Positions 19,775 through 28,055 of a DNA stretch of 64,000 nt are shown here, piece after piece. The position numbers and the translations under genes were made by a program. The notes under the pieces are model-generated. The model did not search any database, was not told the DNA's origin, and saw nothing but the letters and a program-made list of their open reading frames with translations. The DNA is taken from the NCBI GenBank assembly GCA_009773555.1, contig WSXZ01000015.1, positions 57,404 to 121,403 of the forward strand. Reading direction: 5' to 3'. This DNA comes from Methylocystaceae bacterium. GTDB taxonomy: Bacteria; Pseudomonadota; Alphaproteobacteria; Rhizobiales; Beijerinckiaceae. Each line of letters opens with the position of its first letter. Position 1 is the first letter of the stretch.

Positions 19775-21736
19775 CTATGCCGGCGCCTTCTCTTCTTCCT
19801 TGCTGACGACCTCCAGGAAGGTCTCCGCCGCCTCGCGCCGCTCGAAGACATGCGGCTGCAGACCGCGTTTAGAGAGCGCCTCCTTCATTTTCAGGCGCGC
19901 GAAGGCGCTCGTCGCATAGCGGGTCGTCGTCAGATAATAGCGCTGGCTCATATAATCGATCATTTCGGCGTAATCGTCGTAGAGCGCCTCATTGATCTTC
20001 CAGCCATCGTGATTGACGACGGAGTTGACGCGCTTGCCGACCTTGTCCGACGCCTCGATCAGCGTCTTGCGCAGATCGTCGATGTCCTTCTTGGTTCGCG
20101 CGTGCCAGCCTTCGAGATTGACGAAAAGGATGTTGCGGTCCGCGTCGTAAGTGACGCGATCGGACATGTTGAGATTGATCAGGTCGGCGAGCAGCCCCAT
20201 CGGCTCGTCGATGAAGATGCGCTTATCCATCTCTTCAGCGTGTTCGATGATGGGCTTGAAGTCCATATGCGCCAGGATGTCTTTGTCGATATCGATCCCC
20301 GGCGCGACCTCGATCAGTTCAAGCCCCTTGTCGACGAGTTTGAACACGCAGCGCTCGGTCACGTAATAGACCGGCTGCTTGCGCTTTTGCGCGAATTTGC
20401 CGGAGAAGGTGATCTGTTCGACGGCATTGAGGAACTTCTTGTTCCTGCCTTCCTGCAGAATGTTCACCTTGCCGTCGGCGATTTCGACGCGCAGTCCGCC
20501 ATTGGTGAAGGTGCCGGCGTAGACGACGAGGCGCGCGTTCTGGCTGATGTTGATGAAGCCGCCGCAGCCGTTGAGGCGTCCGCCGAATTTCGACGTGTTG
20601 ACGTTGCCCTGCAGGTCGCACTCGGCCATGCCGAGACAGGTCATGTCGAGACCGCCGCCGTCATAGAAGTCGAACTGCTGGTTCTGCTGGATGATCGCGT
20701 CGGCGTTGGTCGCGGCGCCGAAGCTCGACCCTGAAGCGAGCACCCCGCCGATGGCGCCGGCTTCCGTCGTCAGCGTGATGTAAGGCGTCATCTTTTCTTC
20801 GTTGGCGACGGCGGCGATGCCCTCCGGCGCGCCGACGCCGAGATTGACGACGCCGTTCGGCGGCAGCTCGAAACTCGCACGCCGCGCGATGACCTTGCGC
20901 TCGTCGAGCGGCATCTTGGCGAACTTTTCGACTGGCACGCGGACTTCGCCGGAAAGCGCCGGATTGTGGATCACGCCATAGTTCATGCGGTGCATTTCCG
21001 GCGGATCGGCGACGACGACGGCCGAGACGAGAATGCCCGGTATATGCACGTCTTTCGGCTTGATCGAGCCCTGTTCGACGATGCGCTCGACCTGCGCGAT
21101 GACGAGCCCGCCATTGTTATGGGCGGCCATGGCCTGAGCGAGATTGTCGAGGACGAGCGCCTCGCGCTCCATCGAAATATTGCCGGAAGGATCGGCCGAG
21201 GTGCCGCGAATGAAAGCGACGTCGATCTTGGTGGCGATATAGAACAGCCACTCCTCGCCCATGATGTTATGGTATTTGACCATGTCCTCCTTGGTGCGGT
21301 CATTCACCTTGCCGCCGCCAAAGCGCGGGTCGACATAGGTATAAAGGCCGACTTTGGAGAAGAGGCCCGGCTGGCCGGAGGCGCAGGCGCGGTAGAGCTG
21401 CGAGATGACGCCCTGCGGAAGATTGTATCCGCAGATCTTGTTCTCCTGCGCCGCCTGGGCGACCTTCGGCATGCGGCCGAAATTGGCGGCGATGACCCGG
21501 CGCAGCAATCCTTCGTGATGAAAGCGCCCTGTGCCCAGGCCCTTGGAGTCGCCGGCGCCCGCGGTCATGATCAGCGTGAGGTCGCGCGGATGCTGGCTCT
21601 CGACGAAGCGCTTTTCCAAAGCGGCGTGCAAGGCCTCGGGAATGCAGCTCTGGACGAAGCCGGTTGTGGTTACGACGTCATTGTCGCGAATGAGCGCAAT
21701 CGCCTCGTCGGCGGTAATGACTTTGTTGTTCGCCAT
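19775..21736 (-). CDS. Acyl-CoA:acetate/3-ketoacid CoA transferase (YdiF/propionate CoA-transferase-like) with C-terminal extension
   Basis: 653 residues from ATG 21736 (ribosome-binding GAGG just upstream). Residues 1 to about 515 follow the family I CoA transferase fold with both alpha and beta halves in one chain: VTTTGFVQSCIPEALHAAL, GTSADPSGNISMEREAL, then LGVGAPEGI and TTEAGAIGGVLASG, where the Glu is the likely CoA-thioester residue. About 130 additional residues at the C-terminus (ADLINLNMSDRVTYDADRNI onwards) resemble no part of YdiF known to me. It would move CoA between acetate, butyrate or ketoacids, for example in acetate or polyhydroxybutyrate turnover. Confidence 0.85.
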   Translation of the reverse strand: MANNKVITADEAIALIRDNDVVTTTGFVQSCIPEALHAALEKRFVESQHPRDLTLIMTAGAGDSKGLGTGRFHHEGLLRRVIAANFGRMPKVAQAAQENKICGYNLPQGVISQLYRACASGQPGLFSKVGLYTYVDPRFGGGKVNDRTKEDMVKYHNIMGEEWLFYIATKIDVAFIRGTSADPSGNISMEREALVLDNLAQAMAAHNNGGLVIAQVERIVEQGSIKPKDVHIPGILVSAVVVADPPEMHRMNYGVIHNPALSGEVRVPVEKFAKMPLDERKVIARRASFELPPNGVVNLGVGAPEGIAAVANEEKMTPYITLTTEAGAIGGVLASGSSFGAATNADAIIQQNQQFDFYDGGGLDMTCLGMAECDLQGNVNTSKFGGRLNGCGGFINISQNARLVVYAGTFTNGGLRVEIADGKVNILQEGRNKKFLNAVEQITFSGKFAQKRKQPVYYVTERCVFKLVDKGLELIEVAPGIDIDKDILAHMDFKPIIEHAEEMDKRIFIDEPMGLLADLINLNMSDRVTYDADRNILFVNLEGWHARTKKDIDDLRKTLIEASDKVGKRVNSVVNHDGWKINEALYDDYAEMIDYMSQRYYLTTTRYATSAFARLKMKEALSKRGLQPHVFERREAAETFLEVVSKEEEKAPA

Positions 21737-21928
21737 GTCCTCAGGGTTCCCTCGCTCCCCACTCTTTATTGGTTGCGGACTGTTGACGTCGCCGCTGTGG
21801 TGGGCGTTTTGCACAAAATGAGCGCTCAACCGTAGAGACCGCGCCGCTCTTGCGCAATAGCGGCGATGCGCCGCAGTTCGCGGGCAAGCGCGACAACGTG
21901 CTTGGGGATTGGCCGTTAGAGCGCTTCC

Positions 21929-22027
21929 CGATCACATGAAATCATGTGATCGATAAGGAAACGCTCAAGATCAAAGTATTGGGGCAGGTTCTCATCGAAA
22001 AAGTCTGTCAACTTTTTCGGAACCTGC
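21929..22027. repeat. Two palindromes between the CoA transferase and queD
   Basis: A perfect hairpin CGATCACATGA/TCATGTGATCG at 21929-21952, and a longer imperfect one, GCAGGTTCTCATCGAAAAAG paired with CTTTTTCGGAACCTGC, at 21984-22027, ending two bases before the queD stop on the opposite strand. The surrounding sequence (GAGCGCTTCC..., CTCAAGATCAAAG) recurs in altered form around 23051-23117, so this is a dispersed intergenic repeat family. Confidence 0.65.
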
Positions 22028-22028
22028 T

Positions 22029-22409
22029 CTAGTCGCCGCGGTAGACGCAGCCCTCGAAACAGCTGTCGCGAAAGACGCCAACTTCGGCAAGACCCGGCAA
22101 TGTCGGCGAGAGGTCGCGCCAGATGTAGGCGCAGAGATTTTCGAGCGTCGGCTTCCCGAGGCCTTCGAGGTCGTTGAGAAACGAGTGATCGAGGCGTTCA
22201 CGCAGCTCCGCGAGCCTACGGCCAAGCTTGCCGAGGTCCATCACCCATTGCTCTTCGAGGCTGGGCGCGCCGCGCAGGGTCACGCGCACGCGAAAGGAGT
22301 GGCCATGCAGATTGCGGTATTTGCCGCCCTCTGGCGCCTCCGGATCATAGAGCGCGTGCGCCGCCTCGAAATAAAACTCCCGAAAGACCTCGAAACTCGA
22401 CACCGTCAC
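22029..22409 (-). CDS. queD: 6-carboxytetrahydropterin synthase QueD
   Basis: 126 residues, PTPS fold. Converts dihydroneopterin triphosphate to 6-carboxytetrahydropterin for queuosine (preQ0) synthesis. Zinc ligands His18 (EAAHAL), His35 and His37 (NLHGHSF) and the LDHSFLND motif are visible; PTLENLCAYIW is characteristic. The start overlaps queE by ATGA, so the substrate-passing pair QueD-QueE is translationally coupled. queC and queF are not in the window. Confidence 0.93.
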   Translation of the reverse strand: MTVSSFEVFREFYFEAAHALYDPEAPEGGKYRNLHGHSFRVRVTLRGAPSLEEQWVMDLGKLGRRLAELRERLDHSFLNDLEGLGKPTLENLCAYIWRDLSPTLPGLAEVGVFRDSCFEGCVYRGD

Positions 22410-23038
22410 TTCACCCCGATCGCCTTGTGGGTTTGCAAAGACAGACGCCAGCGCGGATGCGCCAGGCAGTAGCTGACCGCGGCCTCCGTATTGCGCGAAA
22501 CCTCCGGCCCGTCCATGGGCTGCAGCAGAAAATGCGCGAAGTCGAGCCGCTCATAGGCGGCCGGATCGACCCCCTTCTGGGGGAAGACCAGCTTCAATTC
22601 CGCGCCGCTCGTCTGGGTCAGCGGCGCGCCGCCCTTAGGCGACACGCAGATCCAGTCGATCCCAAAGATGACGGCCAGCGTGCCGTTCGTCTCGATGGCG
22701 ATCTCGAAGCCATGCCCGTGCAGCGCCGCGACCAAGGCCTCATCGATCTGCAGCATCGGCTCGCCGCCGGTCAGCACCGTGAAGCGTCGTTCGCGGCCCT
22801 CTCCCCACAGCGTCGCCAAATGGCCGGCAAGCGCCGCGGCGTCGGCGAACTTTCCCCCGCCCTCGCCCTCGAAGCCGACGAAATCCGTGTCGCAGAACTG
22901 GCACTGCGCGGCGGCGCGGTCCGCTTCGCGCCCGCTCCACAGATTGCAGCCCGCGAAGCGGCAAAAGACCGCGGCGCGGCCCGCGTTGACGCCTTCGCCT
23001 TGCAGGGTTTTGAAGGCTTCCTTGACGATGTAGGCCAT
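22406..23038 (-). CDS. queE: 7-carboxy-7-deazaguanine synthase QueE
   Basis: 210 residues, radical SAM enzyme acting on 6-carboxytetrahydropterin. It has the variant cluster motif typical of one QueE clade, C-x14-C-x2-C (Cys31, Cys46, Cys49), and the family segments FKTLQGEGVNAGRAAVFCR, LTGGEP and AIETNGT. First gene of a queE-queD pair. Confidence 0.93.
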   Translation of the reverse strand: MAYIVKEAFKTLQGEGVNAGRAAVFCRFAGCNLWSGREADRAAAQCQFCDTDFVGFEGEGGGKFADAAALAGHLATLWGEGRERRFTVLTGGEPMLQIDEALVAALHGHGFEIAIETNGTLAVIFGIDWICVSPKGGAPLTQTSGAELKLVFPQKGVDPAAYERLDFAHFLLQPMDGPEVSRNTEAAVSYCLAHPRWRLSLQTHKAIGVK

Positions 23039-23050
23039 TTGCCCGCTCTA

Positions 23051-23095
23051 GATCACGCTGCATGGGCGAAATCGCCCACATGCAGTAACGTGATC
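23051..23095. repeat. Palindromic intergenic repeat
   Basis: Interrupted dyad GATCACGCTGCATGGGCG / CGCCCACATGCAGTAACGTGATC upstream of queE. Related in layout to the repeats at 21929 and 43781. The 141-bp interval between queE and the cytochrome gene holds nothing else that I can identify. Confidence 0.6.
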
Positions 23096-23179
23096 GATCT
23101 CAAAGTTCTAGAGCGCGCCTTACGCGAAAGGCCGGCATCCCCTTTTTCGCAGCGCGGACGCAGCAGGCGAGGCCGCCTC

Positions 23180-23557
23180 TTACCCGTTCTTGGGAAGCTC
23201 CTTGTCCTTACCGTCAGGTTCGGGCGCGGGCTGCGGGCGCGGGTCGAGGCTGCGGATATAGGAGACGATGTCGTCGATCTCCTTGCGCGACAGATGCATG
23301 TCGGGCATCGGCGGATGCGGATCCATCAGGAAATGGCCAAGCTTCTTCCTGTCGGTTCGGCGCTGGGAGATATCGAAGAAGGACGGCGCGTCGGCCGAGG
23401 CGCTGGTCTGATCCGACGTCACCACATGGCAGGACGCACACCATCGCTTCGCGACGATCGCGCCGCGATGGGCGTCTCCCGCCGCGAGCGCCAAATTTGC
23501 GAAAGCGGCGCTTGCGCCGACGAGAGCCATTGCGAGCGTAAGGCGTCGAAGCTGCAT
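23180..23557 (-). CDS. Periplasmic c-type cytochrome (monohaem)
   Basis: 125 residues with a Sec signal peptide (LTLAMALVGASAAFANLALA, cleavage near residue 26), then one haem site CASCH (Cys40, Cys43, His44) and a likely Met axial ligand in PPMPDMHLS, matching the cytochrome c552/c-like fold with its IDDIVSYIRSL terminal helix. A Pro/Lys-rich tail follows. An electron carrier in the periplasm; partner unknown. Upstream in-frame codons (to 23776) lack a better start. Confidence 0.88.
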   Translation of the reverse strand: MQLRRLTLAMALVGASAAFANLALAAGDAHRGAIVAKRWCASCHVVTSDQTSASADAPSFFDISQRRTDRKKLGHFLMDPHPPMPDMHLSRKEIDDIVSYIRSLDPRPQPAPEPDGKDKELPKNG

Positions 23558-23950
23558 GTGGTTTTCCTTAAGCGGGAGCCGTCGATTCGCTTCGCATGAA
23601 AGCACAAGCGCGGCCCGCTGGGTATCGGCGCATCTCATGCGAGCTTGCGTCAGGACGACGCGTGGCCTCGAGCCGCTGCTGCATTTTTGCAACAGACATG
23701 TGTTCTGATTGCAACAGTACGGCGGATTAACATCTTGCCCACGATTGTCGCTGCGGCAGCCCCTTTTCAGACACAAAAGCTGAGCTAAGGTGATCGGGTC
23801 ACAAGCTCATTCGAGATGCGGAGACAGGCGCCGAAAGATTTCCCTTTCGGCCGCAGGTTCCTTCTTTCCCTCTCGCTGATCAGCGGTGACGGCTGGCGTA
23901 TGGCCTTGCAGACGTCGGGCGTCTTCTGGATTGAGGAAAGTCGGAACATT

Positions 23951-24838
23951 ATGGTCGGAAGCGTTCATACGGGCGTGATTTCAGCCTTTAGGCGCAGGAA
24001 TCGCGCGGCATTGCCGATCTGCCTTTTCACGATGAGCCTGGGCATGCTGGTGACGGCTTTTGTCGCGCCGGCGCCCGCTCTTGACGCGCCTCGAACCACC
24101 GCGAGGGCCGAGGCGCAACCTCTGCCGATGTTCAAGGATCCGCGCGAGGCTCTGCGCGCCGGAGTCGAAAGCTACCATGCCGGCGACGCCGCGACCTCGG
24201 TGACGGCGCTACGCTATGCCGCAGAAGGCGGCGAGCCGCTGGCGAAGTGGAAGCTTGGCAGGATGTACGCCGAAGGCGACGGCGTCATTCGCGACGACGC
24301 CAAGGCGTACGAATATTTCGCGCAGATCGTAGATCACTACGCCGACGACGAGCCCGATCCGCGCGAGCGGTCGATGGCGGCGAGCGCCTTCGTCGCCGTG
24401 GGCGTTTATCTGCGTGACGGCGTTCCAAGCGCGAAGATCAAGCCCGATCTCGATCGCGCATTCGATCTGTTCCGGTATGCGGCGACCTATTTCCGCAACG
24501 CCGACGCGCAATACAATCTGGCGCGCATGTATCTCGAAGGAGCCGGCGTGAAGAAGAACGTCCGCCAGGGCGTGAATTGGCTGGAGCTCGCGGCGCGCAA
24601 GGGCCACCCGCAGGCGCAGGCGATGCTCGGCCGGATGATGTTCACCGGCGAGGCGAGCGGCGAGCCGGAGCGTGCGCGCGGACTCATGTATCTCACGCTG
24701 GCGCGCGACGCTGCGGGCGGCGCCACTCGCGACCAATGGATCACGGATTTGCATGCCGAAGCGCTGAATTCCGCAAGCGACGCCGACCGTAGTGCGGCCG
24801 TCACCATGCTCGAAGGCTATCTGCGCGAACGCAACTGA
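23951..24838 (+). CDS. exoR: ExoR-like Sel1/TPR repeat protein
   Basis: 295 residues from ATG 23951. A signal sequence or anchor (AALPICLFTMSLGMLVTAFV) precedes several Sel1 repeats (LAKWKLGRMYAEGDGVIRDD, AQYNLARMYLEGAGVKKN, AQAMLGRMMFTGE). The order of repeats and the FRYAATYFRNADAQYNLARM region match ExoR, the periplasmic inhibitor of the ExoS/ChvI two-component system that controls exopolysaccharide and motility in rhizobia. exoS and chvI are not in the window, so this role is inferred from similarity alone. Confidence 0.75.
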   Translation: MVGSVHTGVISAFRRRNRAALPICLFTMSLGMLVTAFVAPAPALDAPRTTARAEAQPLPMFKDPREALRAGVESYHAGDAATSVTALRYAAEGGEPLAKWKLGRMYAEGDGVIRDDAKAYEYFAQIVDHYADDEPDPRERSMAASAFVAVGVYLRDGVPSAKIKPDLDRAFDLFRYAATYFRNADAQYNLARMYLEGAGVKKNVRQGVNWLELAARKGHPQAQAMLGRMMFTGEASGEPERARGLMYLTLARDAAGGATRDQWITDLHAEALNSASDADRSAAVTMLEGYLRERN

Positions 24839-24848
24839 CGTTCAGATT

Positions 24849-25736
24849 TCAACCGGCTTGGGCCGCAGCGCCCTTGAACTTCACCGGAATGCTCAAGAAG
24901 CGCGCGCCATCGCCGCGCGGCGGCGGAAACTTGCCGGCGCGAATGTTGACCTGAATTGAGGGGAGCAGCAGCCGCGGCGCGGCAAGCTCCTTGTCCCGCT
25001 TCTGTCGCCCGGCGACAAATTCCTCTTCACTGACGCCGTCCTTGATCTGCACGTTCTTGGCGCGCTGCTCGGCCACCGTGGTCTCCCACGCATAGGCGTC
25101 TCGACCCGGCGCTTTGTAGTCGTGGCACATGAAGAGCCGCGTCTGCGGGGCCAGCGAAAGAATGCGGCGGATCGATTGGTAAAGCGCATGCGCGTCGCCG
25201 CCGGGGAAATCCGCGCGCGCCGTCCCATAGTCGGGCATGAACAGCGTGTCGCCGACAAACACCGCATCGCCGATCTTATAGGCGATGTCGGCCGGCGTGT
25301 GGCCGGGCGTGTAGATCGTTTCGCCCTCAAGTTCGCCGATGTTGAACCGCTCGCCGTCCTTGAAGAGATGGTCGAAGCAGCCGCCGTCAGCCGTTACGTC
25401 CTCAGCCCCGAACACCGGCTTGAAGATCGCCTGGACCTTGTCGATGTGTTCGCCGATGCCGATCTTCGCGCCGGTCGCCGCCTTGACGATTTGGGCGGCG
25501 GAGAGATGGTCGGCGTGCGCATGAGTTTCGAGAACCCAATCGATTTTTAATCCTTCCCGCGCCGCCTCGGCGAGGATGGCGTCGATTGAATGCGAATCGG
25601 CGACGCCGCTCGCCGGATCATAATCGAGCACGGGATCGACGATCGCCGCGCGCTTCGTGGCGGGGTCGCTGACGATATAGGTGATCGTGTTGGTGGGCTC
25701 GTCAAAGAAGGCCCTCACGGGCGGCGCCTGCGGCAT
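24849..25736 (-). CDS. blh: ETHE1/Blh-type MBL-fold persulfide dioxygenase
   Basis: 295 residues from ATG 25736, which has GGAGAG five bases upstream. Metallo-beta-lactamase fold with THAHADH (His72, His74, Asp76, His77), YTPGHTPADIAY and VFVGDTLFMPDYG; the FDEPTNTITYIVSDPATKRA start is typical of the Blh/ETHE1 group, which oxidises glutathione persulfide to sulfite. The ~50 residues after the fold are shared with Blh proteins of bigR operons. It is divergent from the TauE/SafE gene with an AT-rich BigR-like operator between them, so it is probably derepressed by sulfide. Confidence 0.87.
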   Translation of the reverse strand: MPQAPPVRAFFDEPTNTITYIVSDPATKRAAIVDPVLDYDPASGVADSHSIDAILAEAAREGLKIDWVLETHAHADHLSAAQIVKAATGAKIGIGEHIDKVQAIFKPVFGAEDVTADGGCFDHLFKDGERFNIGELEGETIYTPGHTPADIAYKIGDAVFVGDTLFMPDYGTARADFPGGDAHALYQSIRRILSLAPQTRLFMCHDYKAPGRDAYAWETTVAEQRAKNVQIKDGVSEEEFVAGRQKRDKELAAPRLLLPSIQVNIRAGKFPPPRGDGARFLSIPVKFKGAAAQAG

Positions 25737-25826
25737 CGATCTCTCCTTCATTGCAGCGCTCAAGCGCTTCTCTTCGTTGGCGCTTTCGCCTTTTCCTGCT
25801 TGCGCCGTCAGATATATGCGCTATAG

Positions 25827-25851
25827 CTAAATAAGCAATAGCTAATATTAT
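25827..25851. promoter_or_regulatory. Candidate BigR/SqrR operator, copy 1
   Basis: AT-rich sequence containing CTAAATAAGCAATAGCTAAT in the divergent promoter region of the persulfide dioxygenase and TauE genes. It matches copy 3 (36151-36175, reverse strand, CTAAATTAGCAATAGCGAAT) at 18 of 20 positions and copy 2 (35748-35772) more loosely. It ends 13 bp before the tauE start. Confidence 0.65.
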
Positions 25852-25864
25852 ACGAAGGAGCGAC

Positions 25865-26680
25865 ATGCTGACGGCTCTTCCTCTGGACGCCGTGCTTGGT
25901 CTGATTTCCGGCGGACTCGTCGGCTTTACGCTGGCGCTCGTCGGCGGCGGCGGCTCGGTGCTGGCCGTGCCGCTTCTCGTCTATCTTGTCGGCGTGCCCA
26001 ATCCACATATCGCGATCGGCTCAAGCGCCGCGGCCGTCGCCGTCAACGCCCTGATGAGTCTCGCCAATCATGCGCGCGCACGGACCATTAAATGGCGCTG
26101 CGCCTCTGTCTTCGCAGTGTTCGGGGTTGTTGGCGCATTCGGCGGATCGACGCTCGGCAAGATCATCGACGGCGAGAAGCTGCTCGCGCTGTTCGCGCTG
26201 CTGATGGTCGTCGTATCCTATCTGATGCTGCGGCGCCGGGGCGCGCTCGGCTATCCGGCAGTCAGGCTCAACCGCGAGAATTTCCCCCGTCTCGTCGGCG
26301 CCGGCGCCACGGCCGGCGCGCTTTCGGGCTTCTTCGGCATCGGCGGCGGCTTCCTGATCGTGCCGGGGCTGATGTTTGCATCCGACATGCCGATCCTGAA
26401 CGCCATCGGCTCGTCGCTCGTCGCCGTCGCCGCCTTCGCGGTGACGACCGCCGCCAACTACGCCTTTTCGGACCTCGTGGACTGGGAGCTTGCCGGGACG
26501 CTCGTGCTCGGCGGCGCGTTTGGCGGGCTGATTGGCGCCGCGGCGGCGCGACATCTGTCGAAGATGCGCGGCGCGCTCAGCGCCGTCTTCGCGACGGTCA
26601 TCTTCGCGGTGGCGCTTTATGTGCTCTGGCGCAGCGGCGGCGCGCTCGGACTACTCGATCACGCGGCGAAATCGGCGTAG
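25865..26680 (+). CDS. TauE/SafE family sulfite/organosulfonate exporter
   Basis: 271 residues with about eight membrane helices and the two TauE/SafE half-repeats, each opened by a Gly-rich loop (ALVGGGGSVLAVPLL and GFFGIGGGFLIVPGL). The likely cargo is sulfite or another sulfur oxyanion produced by the divergently transcribed persulfide dioxygenase. GAAGGAG precedes the ATG. The last 22 bp overlap the convergent xthA gene. Confidence 0.88.
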   Translation: MLTALPLDAVLGLISGGLVGFTLALVGGGGSVLAVPLLVYLVGVPNPHIAIGSSAAAVAVNALMSLANHARARTIKWRCASVFAVFGVVGAFGGSTLGKIIDGEKLLALFALLMVVVSYLMLRRRGALGYPAVRLNRENFPRLVGAGATAGALSGFFGIGGGFLIVPGLMFASDMPILNAIGSSLVAVAAFAVTTAANYAFSDLVDWELAGTLVLGGAFGGLIGAAAARHLSKMRGALSAVFATVIFAVALYVLWRSGGALGLLDHAAKSA

Positions 26681-27444
26681 ATCGCGACGTGATCGGAAGG
26701 TTTCTCGCCGGCCCGCATCGATTTGACGATCTCCACCCGCGCCAGCCGATCAGAAGCTTGCGGCGAGAGCAGAAGATGATCGATGCGAAGCCCCTTGTTC
26801 TTCTGCCAGGCGCCGGCCTGATAATCCCAAAATGTATAGAGCCCGCCTTCGTCGGACGTCGCCCGAAGCGCGTCGGCATAGCCGAGATTGACCAGGCGCT
26901 GATAGGCGGCGCGGGTCTGCGGCAGGAATAATGCGTCGCCGAGCCACGCGGACGCCTCATAGACGTCGCGCGGTTCCGGGATGACATTGTAGTCGCCGGC
27001 GAGCACCGTCGGCTCTTCGAGGCGAAGCAGCGCCTCCGCATGGCGCGTCAGCGTCTCCATGAAGGCGAGCTTGTAGAAATATTTCTGCGTGTGCGGCGGA
27101 TTGCCGTTTGGCGCATAGATCGAGGCGACGCGCATGACGCCGCCGGCGCCGTCGGCGATGACCGCCTCAATGTAGCGCGACTGCGCCTCGCCGTCGAAGC
27201 CCGGCAGACCGAGAGTGACGTCCTGAAGCGGCGATTTGGATAGGATCGCGACGCCGTTGAATCCCTTCTGCCCGTGGACAGCGACGTTATATCCGGCGTC
27301 TTCGATTTCGAGTCGCGGAAAAACGTGATCCTCGCACTTCGTTTCCTGCAGGCAGAGCGCGTCCGGCGCGGCCTCGCGTAGAAAGGCGAGAAGCGGCGCG
27401 AGGCGCTGCCTGACAGAATTGACGTTCCAAGTCGCGATGCGCAC
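26659..27444 (-). CDS. xthA: Exodeoxyribonuclease III
   Basis: 261 residues from GTG 27444, which gives the family N-terminus VRIATWNVNSVRQRL. AP endonuclease/3'-5' exonuclease of base-excision repair. Motifs: LQETKCEDHVFP with the metal-binding Glu, GDYNVIPEPRDVYE, and the terminal IDHLLLS and PSDHVAIYADF with the catalytic Asp-His. Convergent with the TauE gene. Confidence 0.93.
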   Translation of the reverse strand: MRIATWNVNSVRQRLAPLLAFLREAAPDALCLQETKCEDHVFPRLEIEDAGYNVAVHGQKGFNGVAILSKSPLQDVTLGLPGFDGEAQSRYIEAVIADGAGGVMRVASIYAPNGNPPHTQKYFYKLAFMETLTRHAEALLRLEEPTVLAGDYNVIPEPRDVYEASAWLGDALFLPQTRAAYQRLVNLGYADALRATSDEGGLYTFWDYQAGAWQKNKGLRIDHLLLSPQASDRLARVEIVKSMRAGEKPSDHVAIYADFAA

Positions 27445-27468
27445 CGTCGGCTCCCAACGCCGCACGCG

Positions 27469-27985
27469 CTAGTCGAGGCGATAGGCAGCGTGGCAGGCGT
27501 TGCAGGCTTGCACGACTTGCGACAGTTCGGCAAGCGCGGGCCGCATGTCGCCGCCGGGCCCGATCTTGGACGCCTCCTGCGCGAATTTGCTTGCCTGCTC
27601 ATGCATCGTCAAACCAAGCGCGCGCATTTCGTCGGGCATGTGATGCGCCATCATCGCCGGCATATCGCCGAGTTCGCCGCTCTTGGCGTTCGGCTTGCAC
27701 GCCGCCGCGCCGGACGACGCCATGCGCGCCGTCGCCCTTGCCCAAGGCCGCCAGGATCTCGGCGACCGCCTCGGCATGTCCCCGCATATTGGCAAGCATA
27801 TGCGCGCGCATCGGCGCCGGAAGGTCGACCTCCTGGCGCGTGTCGCTCATCTTCGGCGACATTTTCATATGCTCCATGTTCATCTGCTTCATATGCCCGC
27901 CGTGATCGTCTGTATCGTCGCCCGCGATAGCGGCGGCGGCGAACAACGAGAGCCCGCATGCCGCGGCAAAGAAAAATCGTCCCAT
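27469..27985 (-). pseudogene. Periplasmic cytochrome c (C-terminal CxxCH), frameshifted
   Basis: Two frames together make one protein. 27985 to about 27730 gives a signal peptide (MGRFFFAAACGLSLFAAAAI), a His/Met-rich stretch and the helix LPAPMRAHMLANMRGHAEAV; about 27725 to 27469 continues MPAMMAHHMPDEMRALGLTM, ASKFAQEASK and the haem site CNACH near the end. Skipping one base after GDGA-encoding codons restores a continuous reading frame of about 170 residues. The layout is that of cytochrome c'/c556-like four-helix proteins. Recent pseudogene or sequence error. Confidence 0.75.
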
Positions 27986-28055
27986 TCTGGCCTCCCCCTT
28001 CGTGTGACAACAGCGAGCGTAGCGCGCCAGGCGCCGCCGCGCGCGGGACGAATCG

